From positions 45,058,501 to 45,122,500 of the forward strand of contig NC_070615.1 of the NCBI RefSeq assembly GCF_027172205.1: 64,000 nucleotides of DNA, in the 5' to 3' direction. The translations under genes were made by a program, and so were the position numbers. Numbering within the stretch: the stretch's first letter is position 1; every line of letters starts with the position of its first letter. The notes under the pieces were generated by a model. The model saw only the letters and a program-made list of their open reading frames with translations, did no database searches and was not told the origin of the DNA. This DNA comes from Podarcis raffonei. Lineage: Eukaryota > Chordata > Lepidosauria > Squamata > Lacertidae. Positions 27,201 to 32,440 of the stretch are shown here, in pieces.

Positions 27201-27393
27201 ATTTTTCCACCAAGGTCAACGAAATCTTCCTTGCTAGATCCTCTCTGTCCCTTTCGTGGAGCAACGTCTGGTAGTATTCCTTTGATATGACTCCTCCTTC
27301 CAACATGAGGTCTAAAAGCGCCTGAATCTGGGTGGAAGACGCATCACAGACGATTCCTCTGACCCCTGGCAAGATCTTCCCAAAGAGATCCAT
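1631..27393 (-). CDS. CIITA: CIITA, MHC class II transactivator, 5' part (exons for first 276 residues)
   Basis: CIITA is the NLR-family coactivator that drives MHC class II transcription in the nucleus. Seven exons on the minus strand join with consistent phase (each junction splits a codon after its first base). Residues 1-81 are a CARD-like segment (QALLDLMLEGG, LARKISLTLVEK), matching the dendritic-cell (promoter I) form of the mammalian gene. Residues 85 onward match the common start (human MELGPLEGGYLELL; here MDPGVLAGKSYLDLL). The following region is rich in Asp and Glu, like the activation domain, and contains EAYDKIASLAEYVLKDQ (human EAYANIAELDQYVFQD). A basic PKRRK follows, where human CIITA has a nuclear localisation signal. 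Residues 188-276 are Pro/Ser/Thr-rich and only loosely conserved. The protein runs off the left edge before NACHT and LRR. The family and human residues are recalled knowledge; splice sites and frames are read directly. The gene is divergent from TVP23A. Confidence 0.92.
2675..2925 (-). mobile_element. MIR-like (CORE-type) tRNA-derived SINE
   Basis: Reverse copy with CCCAAGGTCACCCAGCAGCT and the tRNA-like box AATCAAACCCGGTTCACC; head CTCTTAACCACTACACCAC. The core resembles amniote MIR elements. Confidence 0.65.
3018..3632 (-). mobile_element. L1-type LINE 3' end, 13-bp target duplication
   Basis: Starts with (TTTTA)n, a reverse polyA-type tail, and carries CWRGCQETGNYIHMWW on the minus strand, the C-terminal L1 ORF2 motif. 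Flanked by CCAACCTACAATT at 3005-3017 and 3633-3645; it splits a third-family SINE. Confidence 0.75.
4206..4449. mobile_element. mariner-type MITE (CAGTGGTAC family, long-arm subfamily)
   Basis: Starts CAGTGGTACTTCTGGATG and ends CAACCCAAGGTATGACTGTA; its last TA is also the first TA of the next MITE. Confidence 0.68.
4448..4609. mobile_element. mariner-type MITE (TACAGTGGTACC family)
   Basis: TACAGTGGTACCTTGGGTTA and the inverse TAACCCGAGGTACCACTGTA form terminal repeats; TA ends fit Tc1/mariner-type target duplications. Confidence 0.82.
4663..4794 (-). CDS. CIITA: CIITA exon 6
   Basis: 132 nt with acceptor CCTCGCTAG|CGCATCC and donor TTCG|GTATGA. Encodes a Pro/Ser/Thr-rich segment from HPPALCVVNGNC to FSVTTISPAF, loosely like human residues around LPALFNQ and IQFVPTISTLP. 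Assigned by matching phase, order and composition rather than strong identity. Confidence 0.78.
5213..5577 (+). mobile_element. tRNA-derived SINE (Sauria type)
   Basis: Head GGGATGCAGGTGGCACTGTG, body AGTAGATAAATAGGTACC, tail CCTTTCCCTTTTCCCTTTACC. Lies between CIITA exons 5 and 6. Confidence 0.85.
5822..5863 (-). CDS. CIITA: CIITA exon 5 (basic PKRRK motif)
   Basis: A 42-nt exon with acceptor CCACCCTCAG|GCAGC and donor CTCG|GTGAGT. Encodes GSCSDAPEPKRRKL, matching the position of human VGQKSQKRPFPEEL; the basic cluster could serve as a nuclear localisation signal. Phase agrees on both sides. It is about 40 residues shorter than the human counterpart segment. Confidence 0.85.
6125..6310 (+). 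mobile_element. CR1/L2-type LINE 3' tip with (ATT)n
   Basis: CCCGCCCAGAGTGGCTGGGG and CCAGATGGGCGGAGTACAAA followed by an ATT microsatellite. 5' truncated. Confidence 0.75.
6703..6762 (-). CDS. CIITA: CIITA exon 4
   Basis: 60 nt with acceptor TTTAAATAG|CTTCC and donor TTCG|GTAAGA. Encodes ASLAEYVLKDQQEKPEEDLF, aligning with human AELDQYVFQDSQLEGLSKDIF. The first codon is split with exon 3. Confidence 0.9.
6855..7010. mobile_element. palindromic hAT-type MITE (GAACTACAACTCCCA family)
   Basis: GGCCCTCTGGGTGCTGCTGA, CTACAACTCCCAGGATCCCT and the inverse side GTTATAGTCCAACAAAACC. The same family occurs at 35383/36089, 52266 and 54148. Confidence 0.6.
7361..7445. repeat. short fold-back element (about 23-bp arms)
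   Basis: Left arm TAGCTGTCAACTTTTCCC from 7361 and right arm GGGAAAAGTTGACAGCTG to 7446 are reverse complements, with a loop of about 40 bases. It looks like a tiny MITE fused to the 5' end of the SINE. Confidence 0.75.
7446..7789 (+). mobile_element. tRNA-derived SINE (Sauria type) joined to a fold-back leader
   Basis: SINE body and ACCTTT tail complete, but its first bases are replaced by the inverted repeat at 7361-7445. The duplication GTTTAGGAG flanks the joined unit (7350-7358 and 7790-7798), not the SINE alone. Confidence 0.8.
7800..8190. other. CIITA intron, nothing recognised
   Basis: Between the SINE at 7446 and the hAT element at 8193; no exon-like open frame with splice sites or known repeat was seen. 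Confidence 0.5.
8193..8445. mobile_element. hAT-type nonautonomous element (one internal unit)
   Basis: Ends ATGGGTAGGCAAACTAAGGC and CAGCAAACTT-type inverse (AAGTTTGCTGATCCC). Flanked by TCTTGTCC and TCTTGTCT, an 8-bp duplication with one mismatch. One copy of the TTACATGAGTAGAATGTG unit. Confidence 0.75.
9004..9269 (+). mobile_element. possible LTR-like relic
   Basis: TGTGTATG start, TATAGTATATAAGG at 9110-9123 and TTATTAAAACC further on suggest an LTR promoter layout; the end TTAATGCA abuts the solo LTR at 9272. No independent duplication seen. Confidence 0.3.
9272..10094 (+). mobile_element. solo LTR of an LTR retrotransposon or ERV (fossil)
   Basis: 823 bp with TGTCAG start and CTGACA end, AATAAAG at about 10022-10028, flanked by CATGG at 9267-9271 and 10095-10099. 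Unusually GC- and purine-rich, with open frames inside. Family not assigned. Confidence 0.8.
10140..10215 (+). mobile_element. CR1-type LINE 3' tip
   Basis: ACCACCCTGAGACTTGGGGG then GGCGGTATACAAATTTAACA, the usual CR1-like end. Lies 42 bp from CIITA exon 3. Confidence 0.55.
10257..10367 (-). CDS. CIITA: CIITA exon 3 (acidic region)
   Basis: 111 nt with acceptor AACTCTAG|AACCTGACG and donor AAAATAG|GTAGGA. Encodes EPDDQENNPDVF through GEAYDKI, aligning with human EPDTDTINCDQF through REAYANI. Rich in Asp, Glu and Asn, as expected of the activation domain. Confidence 0.9.
   Translation of the reverse strand, partial: NLTIRKTTPMSFTQWKVMRVENKSACVRTLERPMIK
10370..11110. other. CIITA intron, mostly unique
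   Basis: AT-rich with no convincing exon or repeat; TATGCATTTCAATATAT-like text only. Confidence 0.5.
11119..11510. mobile_element. MITE with TACCRTACTTTTCCC ends
   Basis: TACCATACTTTTCCCTGCAA and the inverse GGGAAAGTACGGTA bound a 390-bp block; subterminal CGTCTTATACGTGGG and GCGTCTTATACTCGG face each other. Confidence 0.7.
11849..11950 (-). CDS. CIITA: CIITA exon 2 (common coding start of short forms)
   Basis: Acceptor GCTTTCAG|GTGACACC and donor ACAG|GTGAGT. Contains ATG at 11942 in a strong context (ACACCATGGAC), the likely start for transcripts that skip the CARD exon, equivalent to the human MELGPLEGG start. Encodes MDPGVLAGKSYLDLLFSD and an acidic stretch. 102 nt, phase 1 in and phase 1 out. 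Confidence 0.9.
12354..12599. mobile_element. mariner-type MITE (TACAGTGGTACC family)
   Basis: TACAGTGGTACCTCGGGTTA to AACCAGAGGTACCGCTGTA with the family body (CATTAGCTAAGGTGGTGCTT). Confidence 0.82.
12700..12832 (-). mobile_element. MIR-like SINE fragment
   Basis: CCTGTGAGGTAGGTAATGAG and TGAACCTGCAGCTTTTCAGC resemble the MIR core and tRNA box in reverse. Confidence 0.5.
12990..13150 (-). mobile_element. CR1/L2-type LINE 3' tip, diverged
   Basis: CCCCAGCCACTCTGGGCAGC then AAAACATAATAAAACATTAA, reverse of the common 3' end. Contains CCCTATACAGGATTG, the uninterrupted version of the site hit by the MITE at 38268. Confidence 0.55.
13168..13626. mobile_element. MITE (ACCCTCCAACATTTCTCC family) split by a LINE
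   Basis: Left part 13168-13261 (ACCCTCCAACATTTCTCCAA) and right part 13589-13626 (GGGATGTCCCTGGAAAACAG then CTTGGAGGGTCTG) are contiguous in the intact copy at 38536-38674. Confidence 0.65.
13262..13588 (-). mobile_element. CR1-type LINE 3' end (second subfamily)
   Basis: (ATT)n then ATACCTCGCCCTTCCTGGTT and CGGGCTCAGGGCAGCTAACA; the same 3' end occurs at 54490 and, in plus orientation, at 23675. Inserted in a MITE. Confidence 0.65.
14188..15031 (+). mobile_element. CR1/L2-type LINE 3' end with (ATT)n tail
   Basis: Encodes pieces of the reverse transcriptase C-terminal region (LGVILGSQLSMEAQVNSVTR; ARVVHALVISRLDYCNALYV; KLQLIQNAAARMVTG) in different frames, so it is decayed. The 3' end GAGCTGCCCAGAGTGGCTGG leads into a long ATT microsatellite (14988-15031). 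Confidence 0.85.
15565..15795. repeat. repeat also found at 17714-18145
   Basis: GCAGAGCCGCCCTGGGTGGG, GTCAAGAAGCCTTG, ACAACAACATTGCCCCTTTC and CTTTTTGTAAATCTACC match the later copy in order. It contains a (TTTA/TTTG)n run at 15640-15680. Class unknown. Confidence 0.7.
16001..16095. repeat. (ATCT)n microsatellite
   Basis: About 95 bp of ATCT units with one phase slip; followed by the repeat with GTACGCATACCCCTAAACG, which recurs in reverse near 63845-63910. Confidence 0.95.
16253..16440 (-). mobile_element. BovB (RTE) LINE 3' end
   Basis: TTGTTGTTGTTTAGTCGTTT on the plus strand is the reverse of the BovB terminus (ACGACTAAACAACAACAA). Minus strand includes the ORF2 end (HEESDTTKRL). Confidence 0.82.
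16537..16786 (+). mobile_element. solo LTR of an LTR retrotransposon (fossil)
   Basis: 250 bp starting TGTTATGT and ending CTTAACA, with TATATAAG at 16671-16678 and AATAAA at 16727-16732. Flanked by TAAGT at 16532-16536 and 16787-16791. Family not certain; copia or gypsy group possible. Confidence 0.82.
16792..17483. other. CIITA intron, nothing recognised
   Basis: Follows the solo LTR; CTTTATTGTGACTTCTC and neighbouring text may be an old repeat, but no family was identified. Confidence 0.4.
17484..17713. mobile_element. mariner-type MITE, left member of an inverted pair
   Basis: TACAGTGGTACCTCAGGTTA to TAACCCGAGGTACCACTGTA. Confidence 0.85.
17714..18145. repeat. repeat matching 15565-15795, interrupted by a MITE
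   Basis: Left part 17716-17804 and right part 18035-18145 join to match the copy 2.1 kb upstream. The mariner-type MITE 17805-18034 lies between them. Confidence 0.7.
17805..18034. mobile_element. mariner-type MITE, right member of an inverted pair
   Basis: TACAGTGGTACCTCGGGTTA to AACCTGAGGTACCACTGTA, the reverse complement of the copy at 17484-17713, 91 bp away. Interrupts the repeat at 17714-18145. Confidence 0.85.
18312..18490. mobile_element. hAT-type nonautonomous element, truncated
   Basis: GCATGGGTAGGCAAGCTAAG to TAGAATGTGTGCCCGG; the right end is missing where the GC-rich block begins. Confidence 0.65.
18523..19155 (+). mobile_element. possible LTR-type fossil, GC-rich
   Basis: Starts TGTGATGGCCTGG and ends CACAGCGCTGACC, similar to the end of the LTR at 9272-10094 (CAGCGCTGACA). 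Acidic and Arg-rich frames inside. No target duplication is visible, so the call is weak. Confidence 0.35.
19156..20040. other. GC-rich then C-rich CIITA intron
   Basis: 19156-19520 is GC-rich with CTGGCGCC boxes and looks like part of an element; the remainder is unremarkable. Confidence 0.4.
20058..20393 (-). mobile_element. tRNA-derived SINE (Sauria type) with perfect 15-17-bp duplication
   Basis: Reverse copy from AAAAGGTAAAGGGACC to GCGCCACCCACGT. Flanked by CCCTCTGACTCCCCATA at 20041-20057 and 20394-20410 with no mismatch, so this is one of the younger insertions. Confidence 0.9.
20411..21628. other. CIITA intron, no recognised gene
   Basis: A 211-codon minus-strand open frame (21601-20966) has no recognisable motif and was not called a gene. 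Confidence 0.5.
21630..21680. repeat. (CT)n microsatellite
   Basis: Pure CT dinucleotide run of about 50 bp. Confidence 0.97.
22277..23085 (-). mobile_element. CR1/L2-type LINE 3' end with (TTA)n tail
   Basis: Minus strand reads KLQLIQSAAARLVTESGHRD, LHWLPVRFRAQFKVLALTF, RAFSVVAPALWNTLPSD and the usual 3' end, then (TTA)n at 22277-22330. At least one frame break. Confidence 0.85.
23660..23740 (+). mobile_element. CR1-type LINE 3' tip (second subfamily)
   Basis: TTGCCGCCCTGAGCCCAGTC and GGGAGGGCGGGGTTTAAATA followed by ATT repeats. Confidence 0.6.
23975..24237 (+). mobile_element. CR1/L2-type LINE 3' end
   Basis: GGCACCCGCCCTGTGGAACG to GGTATTAATAAAAAATTATT, then an (ATT)n/(AGT)n tail. Confidence 0.78.
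24291..24787 (-). mobile_element. BovB (RTE) LINE 3' end, 5' truncated
   Basis: Minus strand encodes SLEGQIVKLRLQYFGHLMRR, EDSLEETLMLGKMEDTRRQR and SAWRALVHGVTKSWTQLND. Flanked by CATCATGAC at 24282-24290 and 24788-24796. Inserted within another interspersed repeat. Confidence 0.9.
24895..25184. mobile_element. hAT-type nonautonomous element (two internal units)
   Basis: Two tandem copies of the unit containing TTACATGAGTAGAATGTG and ATTTAAAATGCATCTCTGGG; right end GGTTTGCTGACCCCTG present, left end lost. Confidence 0.7.
25190..25860. other. CIITA intron, nothing recognised
   Basis: Unique-looking sequence between a hAT element and a CR1 fragment. Confidence 0.45.
25862..26035 (-). mobile_element. 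CR1 LINE fragment
   Basis: TTAAAAACCTTCAATGGAGG, CTACCACCTTCCTAAGGAAT and AGGAACTTCTTCCTAATGTT are typical of the amniote CR1 5' side in reverse. Confidence 0.6.
26041..26600 (+). mobile_element. fossil Ty1/copia-type LTR retrotransposon fragment (RNase H end of pol)
   Basis: Plus-strand text shows the copia RNase H hallmarks: HYLKGTLHYRL, ADASFGSDTTDGTSTSG, KKQTTVSLSSCEAELNAL and NRSCMALLNS. Only the C-terminal end of pol is present; no gag, integrase or LTRs are recognised beside it, so it is a broken relic in CIITA intron 1. Age unclear, but the RNase H text is well preserved. Confidence 0.85.
26626..26970 (-). mobile_element. tRNA-derived SINE (Sauria type)
   Basis: Reverse copy, GTAAAGGTAAAGGGACCCCT to ACCCACAGCGCC, immediately downstream of the fossil copia fragment. 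Confidence 0.85.
27150..27393 (-). CDS. CIITA: CIITA exon 1 (CARD-like, long form)
   Basis: Encodes residues 1-81 plus one base. It starts at ATG 27393 (MDLFGKILPGVRG) and ends at an AGTA|GTAAGTTT donor, leaving one base that completes a Ser codon with the next exon. The open frame continues upstream to an earlier in-frame ATG at 27549. A strong splice acceptor (pyrimidine run then CATACAG) lies at 27455-27456, so the exon may instead be internal, starting at 27454, with a noncoding or short coding leader exon further upstream. The first Met of the conserved segment is preferred. Confidence 0.85.
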
Positions 27394-27600
27394 GCCGGGG
27401 ACGTCAACGGTGCGAAGAGGATTTGAGACAGACTCCGGATTATTGACACTTATTCTGTATGCATGTAAAAGAAAACACGCAAAAAGTTGAAGTGAAAAAG
27501 AGAGCTGTAGCAACAGTTTCTCAGGACTCTTGCAAGTGCATTTCCTCATTTAATTGAAGTTATGAATGCGACTACCAACTAAATCTAACCACAATGTTTT
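27394..27600 (-). promoter_or_regulatory. CIITA: candidate CIITA upstream (promoter I-like) region
   Basis: Just upstream of the CARD exon there is GAAGTGAAAAAG at 27489-27500 (plus strand), resembling an IRF-type GAAANNGAAA core, and ATGAGGAAA at 27549-27541 (minus strand), a PU.1-like GAGGAA core. The mammalian promoter I is myeloid and dendritic-cell specific and uses PU.1 and IRF factors. Assigning promoter function here is inference; the alternative splice acceptor at 27455 would push the true start further upstream. Confidence 0.3.
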
Positions 27601-28022
27601 GATTTAATGCTAGCACAGCAAGAAATATATTCAAACCATGTGTGGCACCTATGAAGAAGAATTCAGGGTCCATCTGGTTCCCCATCCTGGTCTCACAGTG
27701 ACCAAGCAGATGCTCGTGAGAAGACCACAGACCATGGAGGAAAGCTGTTGCAAACAAAACTGCCAATATCTATGGTGTGCTGGAACCACATTTAGGCCAC
27801 ATAGTCATAGTAACCCCCCAAAGAATTATTGGAGCCATAGTTTCTTAAGGATGCTGAGAGTCGTAGGGAGGCCCCCTATCCAAGTTACAGTTCCACACAT
27901 CCCCTGGGAAGAGGGATTGATTCCTAAGCCACTCTGGGAAGGGAACAGGGGTCTCACCAAACAACTCTCTGCACTCCCTTAATGGACTACACTTCCAGGA
28001 TTCTTTGGGGGAAGAAGCCATG

Positions 28023-28444
28023 TGTCATGGTCCGGTTCATGGGCGATCAAAGTCCTGGCTGGGGACGTCGGGACCGGGGGGGCAAGATGGCGGGGTGGGA
28101 GCAGGAACGGGAGTCCAGAAGCCAGGAATCACGAAGTCAAGGGTCCGAGGATCAAGAAGCAAGGAGTCACGAAGTCAAGGGTCTGAGGATCAAGAAGCAA
28201 GGAGTCACAAAGTCAAGGGTCGGAGGATCAAGAAGCAAGGGGTCAAGGAGCCAAACACAGCAAGGCAGGGAACGTGTTGCTGTGGCAAAGAGCCAAAGGG
28301 AAATGTTGACCTTATATCTCTTGCCACCGGGTGCTGTGAGGTACCAGTTGGCCTCACCTTGCCTCTTCAGAACAAACTTAGGAAGGCCCCAGTCCTGCAA
28401 AGTCTACTGGTCACAGGGCCTGGCTCCTGCACACACTCCTGACA
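28023..28444 (+). mobile_element. solo LTR (fossil) containing a minisatellite
   Basis: 422 bp with TGTCATGG start and CCTGACA end, flanked by CCATG at 28018-28022 and 28445-28449. Orientation not certain. Carries a 38-bp tandem repeat at about 28128-28245. Confidence 0.72.
28128..28245. repeat. 38-bp minisatellite, about three units
   Basis: Unit reads TCACGAAGTCAAGGGTCYGA then GGATCAAGAAGCAAGGAG; lies inside the solo LTR at 28023-28444. Confidence 0.85.
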
Positions 28445-28539
28445 CCATGATTGCTTAAAGTGGCATGAAACCAGAAGGGGCGAGAGAGAGGTTGTCGGCC
28501 TGCTGGACTGGCAGGATTTTGAAGCTTCGAGGCACCAGG

Positions 28540-28749
28540 GCCAGATATACTGTTAGGTCTATAGTGATAGGGTTGCACTCCCTCTGAAGGAGCAGGTATA
28601 TAGCTTGGAGGCAACATCTGGATCCTCTGCTGTCGCTTGAAGCTCAGGTGGCCTCAGTGGTACAGAGTGCCTTCCATCAGCTTTGGCTGGTAGCCCAGCT
28701 GTGCCCCTACCTGGACAGGGAAAGCCTAACAACAACAACAACAACAACA

Positions 28750-28780
<31 letters not shown>

Positions 28781-29340
28781 CTTCTTCTTCTTCATTATTT
28801 CAACCCCGCCCATCTGGGAGCAGCTCCCAACAGAATATTAAAACCACAATAAAACACAAAACATTAAAAGCTTCCCTAAACAGGGCTGCCTTCAGATGTC
28901 TTCTAAAAGTTAGATAGTTGCTTATTTCCTTGACATCTGGTGGGAGGGTGTTCCACAGGGCGGGTGCCACTACTGAGAAGGCCCTCTGCCTGATTCCCTG
29001 TAACCTCACTTCTCACAGTGAGGGAACCACCAGAAGGCCCTCGGCGCTGGACCTCAGTGTCCGGGCTGAATGATGGGGGTGGAGACACTCCTTCAGGTCT
29101 ACAGAGCCTACTGACCTTTAGGGCTTTAAAGGTCAGCAGCAACACTTTGAATTCTGCTCGAAAACTTCTGCCTATGCTCTGGTACCCTCTAGGATAGATT
29201 ATTGCAATGTGTTATACATTGGGCTGTCTGTGAAGGTGGTTCGGAAGCTTCACTGGTGCAGAATTCGGTAGCCAGCTTCCTCACGGGGCAAGAAGGTTTG
29301 AGCATATTGCACCGATCCTGGCCCGACTGGCAGGGTATAA
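28540..29340 (+). mobile_element. CR1/L2-type LINE split by a second LINE
   Basis: Left part 28540-28730 reads QSAFHQLWLVAQLCPYL; right part 29165-29340 reads IDYCNVLYIGLSVKVV. The two are consecutive in the family but separated by the reverse-oriented LINE at 28731-29164. Confidence 0.65.
28731..29164 (-). mobile_element. CR1/L2-type LINE 3' end, inserted in another LINE
   Basis: Minus strand carries RQRAFSVVAPALWNTLPPD and the 3' end, with an (AAC)n/(TTC)n tail at 28731-28795. Confidence 0.72.
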
Positions 29341-29805
29341 AAAAGAAATTATGATTATTAATATTATCGTCATCATCATTGAATGACGTCCCTATTTTTA
29401 TCGGAGAAATGTTGGAAGGTATGCATACGACAGCTATGTTTTGGTTCTCGTACTGTTTAAGGAAATGCAAATTTAATAGGTTCAGCTTCCAATGCAAAAT
29501 GAATGGACTCCCTCCTCCTTCCTTTCTCAGAGGCAACTTTGACATGGTTAATTTCTTAAGCTTTCTGAAACTGGGAGGTTGCCAGAGGTAACTGCCAAAA
29601 AGATTTCCTTTAGCCAACTGTATATTGCCTTCTGTTAGACAATGGGCCTGAGTTCTCAGAAGTCACGTGATTTTTCCACTCTGTTTTCTACAAAACGCTT
29701 CCCTCCCAGATCAACAGGTTAACGCTGGCACGGCAACCGCTTGGATAAACACTGAAGACAAGTTTCGGCTTCAGAGGTCAGCGATTAAAATATGTCAAGA
29801 GCAAG

Positions 29806-29955
29806 AAGCCCTGTGGGTTGCTCAGTCAGTAATGAACAAGATTTATAATCTAAGAGTTGTATGTTCAAGCAAAAGATTAGGCAAAACATTCCTGCATTGC
29901 AGAGGGTTCGACTAGATGTCTCTCGTGGCTCCTTCCAACTCTACAATTCTATGAT
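29806..29955 (+). mobile_element. tRNA-derived SINE, third family
   Basis: GGTTGCTCAGTCAGTAATGA head and the tail CTCCTTCCAACTCTACAATT; shares the tail with copies near 2926-3004, 43540 and 62235. Confidence 0.55.
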
Positions 29956-30296
29956 TGTAAGCGAACGGATCTTGCAAATAATCAGAAAGCAAAAAGATCT
30001 TTTAAAAACCGAAACAACCTAGTGGGTGGAGGCAGCTCAGCTATTATTCTGCCCCTCCCTTAAAGAACAGTAAAGTTATTTTTGTGAAATGTGGGTTTGT
30101 GTGCATGCGGCCCTTATCCTACGCTTGAGTAACTAACAACCAGATTCTCTGGACAGGGAGACTCATTGGGAAATTGCTGCACTCTGTCCAGCATAGCAGT
30201 GAGCCTGATTCAGGAGCAAGCCTGTCTTTCTGAAATTAAATCATCAAGGGCAATGGCTAGTTTTGGACTGGTTTGACTTCTGCTGTGTTTGTTCAG

Positions 30297-30390
30297 ACCT
30301 TCCAAGTGTCCCTATTTTCCCAGGACAATCCCAGATTTACAGAAGCTGTCCTGGTTTCTGATTTGATCCTGGAATATCCTGCTTTTTCCA
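30297..30390. mobile_element. MITE fragment (same family, reverse)
   Basis: CCTTCCAAGTGTCCCTATTT and GATTTGATCCTGGAATATCC, truncated where the LINE at 30391 begins. Confidence 0.55.
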
Positions 30391-30705
30391 GTATACCTGA
30401 AAGAGTGTCTCCACCCCCATCGTTCACTAACGTCCAGCTCCAAGGGCCTTCTGGCAGTTCCCTCACTGTGAGAAGTGGAGCTACAGGGAACCAGGCAGAG
30501 GGCCTTCTCGGTGGAGGTGCCCTCCCATCAGATGTCAAGGAGATAAAGAACTATCTGACTTTTAGAAGACATCTGAAGGCAACCTTGTTTAGGGAAGTTT
30601 TTAATGTTTGCTGTTTTATTTTGTTTTTAATATTCTGTTGGGAGCCGCCCATGAGTGGCTTGTTAACCCAGCCAGATATTTTTTTCGGGGGTATAAATAA
30701 TAATA

Positions 30706-30754
<49 letters not shown>

Positions 30755-30775
30755 CATCATCATCATCATCATCAT
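30391..30775 (+). mobile_element. CR1/L2-type LINE 3' end with (TTA)n(TCA)n tail
   Basis: AGTATACCTGAAAGAGTGTC to GAGCCGCCCATGAGTGGCTT, then a 70-bp TTA/TCA microsatellite. Joined directly to a MITE fragment at 30297-30390. Confidence 0.75.
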
Positions 30776-30884
30776 TATACGTCCCTATTTTAATTAGAGA
30801 AATGTTGGAGAATAAACATTTGTTTCTTCTTCCTGGTACGCTCTTTTGGGGGCCTGGTGTCAACAAGCAGCATGAATACATCAG

Positions 30885-31088
30885 CATGAACATATGAACA
30901 CAGGAAGCCGCCTCAGACTGAGCTGGACTACTGATCCATCCAGCTCAGCATTGTCTACACTGACTGGCAGCATCTCTCCAGGGTTTCAGGCAGCGTGTCT
31001 CTCCCAGCCCTGCCTGGAGACGCCAGGGATTGAACCTGGAACCTTCTGTGTGCAAGGCGGATGCTCCACCACTGAGCCACGACCCTCC
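30885..31088 (-). mobile_element. tRNA-derived SINE, second family
   Basis: Reverse copy: AACACAGGAAGCCGCCTCAG (3' end) to GATGCTCCACCACTGAGCC (tRNA-like head, with GGGATTGAACCTGGAACC). Confidence 0.65.
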
Positions 31089-31382
31089 CCCTTAATGTAA
31101 TGCAATATAAAATATAGGGGCTCCCACAGATGACCTGTTTATTCAGCATTCATCCTGATTTGCTAGCAGAAAGCTTACATAGTAGGGTTGCCATATTTCA
31201 AAAAGTGAAAATCCAGACCCAAAGGTGGTTGAGCTTTTTTTTTTTTTTGCAAAATCTTTGAAGAAAATCCACCAAATTCTACACTTCTGACATGGGGTTT
31301 TCCCGGACGTTACACTGTTTCCGACGGCCGGATCCTGGCTATGTCCAGGAAATTCTGGATGTTGGGAAACCCTATTATATGG

Positions 31383-31774
31383 ATGCAGGCGGCGCTGTGG
31401 TCTAAGCCACTGAGCCTCTAGGGCTTGACGATCAGAAGGTCGGTGGTTTGAATCCCCGCAACAAGGTGAGCTCCAGTTGCTCAGTCCCTGCTCCTGCCAA
31501 CCTAGCAGTTCAAAAACACACCAGTGCAAGTAAATAAATAGGTACCGCTGCGGCAGGAAGGTAAACGGCATTTCTGTGTGCTCTGGTTTCCGTCATGGTG
31601 TCCAGTTGAGCCAGAAGTGGTTTAGTCTTGCTGGCCACATGACCCAGAAAGCTGTCTGTGGACAAACGCTGGCTCCCTCAGCCTGAAAGCGAGATCAGCA
31701 CTGCAGCCCCGTAGTCGCCTTTGGCTGGACTTAACCGTCCGGGGTCCTTTACCTTTTACCTTTACCTTTTTACC
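31383..31774 (+). mobile_element. tRNA-derived SINE (Sauria type)
   Basis: Full-length copy flanked by TTATATGG at 31375-31382 and 31775-31782; the tail shows several ACCTTT units. Confidence 0.88.
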
Positions 31775-31924
31775 TTATATGGTGGTTGGACTATGCCCTG
31801 CAGATTCACCCATCCCTAACCTTAGGAGCAGAATATCTGATTTCAAGCTCTAGCAAATGTTAAGTTAAGCTCTCTCCCTCCCACACCTTCTCTCTCTCTC
31901 TCTTTGAACTTAAGAGACTTTTGG

Positions 31925-32440
31925 TGCACAGCACTGCCAGAGACTCTCCCAGGTCATTGCCGCTCCGGGTGTCCCCACTGATGGGGGTGACAAAATGGTG
32001 GGCAGCACTCACCGCGGGGCCTGCAGTGCACCTGAGCCACGCGTCTCTCCTGGGAAAGACATGGTGGCTTGAGCGCACGCAGGCTCCGTGCACTATCCTG
32101 CACTATCTCTGCAGCTTTCTTATGGCACCTGGAAGCATAGATTTGATCCAAGGTGGGAAGAGTGCACCCAATTGTTCTCTCCACAGTCTTTACAACCCTG
32201 GACAGCATTGTTTTTTCCCTGACCGTGCAGCTCCCAAACCACACACACCGACCATAAGTTAATACACTCTCCACAGTACAATGGTAAAATGCCATCAACA
32301 GGTCCTATGAGAGATTGTTTTTCCGGAGGATTCTCAAAAAATATAACCTCTGCTGTGCTCTCTTCATCAGGTCTTTACTGTTTCCCCCCCAGGTTAGGTC
32401 GTCTCTCAACTCCATTCCCAGAAATCGAAACACTGAGACC
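31925..32440 (-). mobile_element. LINE polymerase C-terminal fragment (L2/CR1-like, distinct family)
   Basis: Minus strand reads MMAFYHCTVESVLTYGRCVW, FGSCTVREKTMLSRVVKT and GCTLPTLDQIYASRCHKKA, typical of the thumb and tail region of an L2/CR1-group reverse transcriptase. A frame change occurs near 32300. Confidence 0.72.

Noticed and set aside
28128-28245. CRISPR-like direct repeats
   Set aside because: Units are contiguous without spacers in a vertebrate LTR; a minisatellite, not a CRISPR array.
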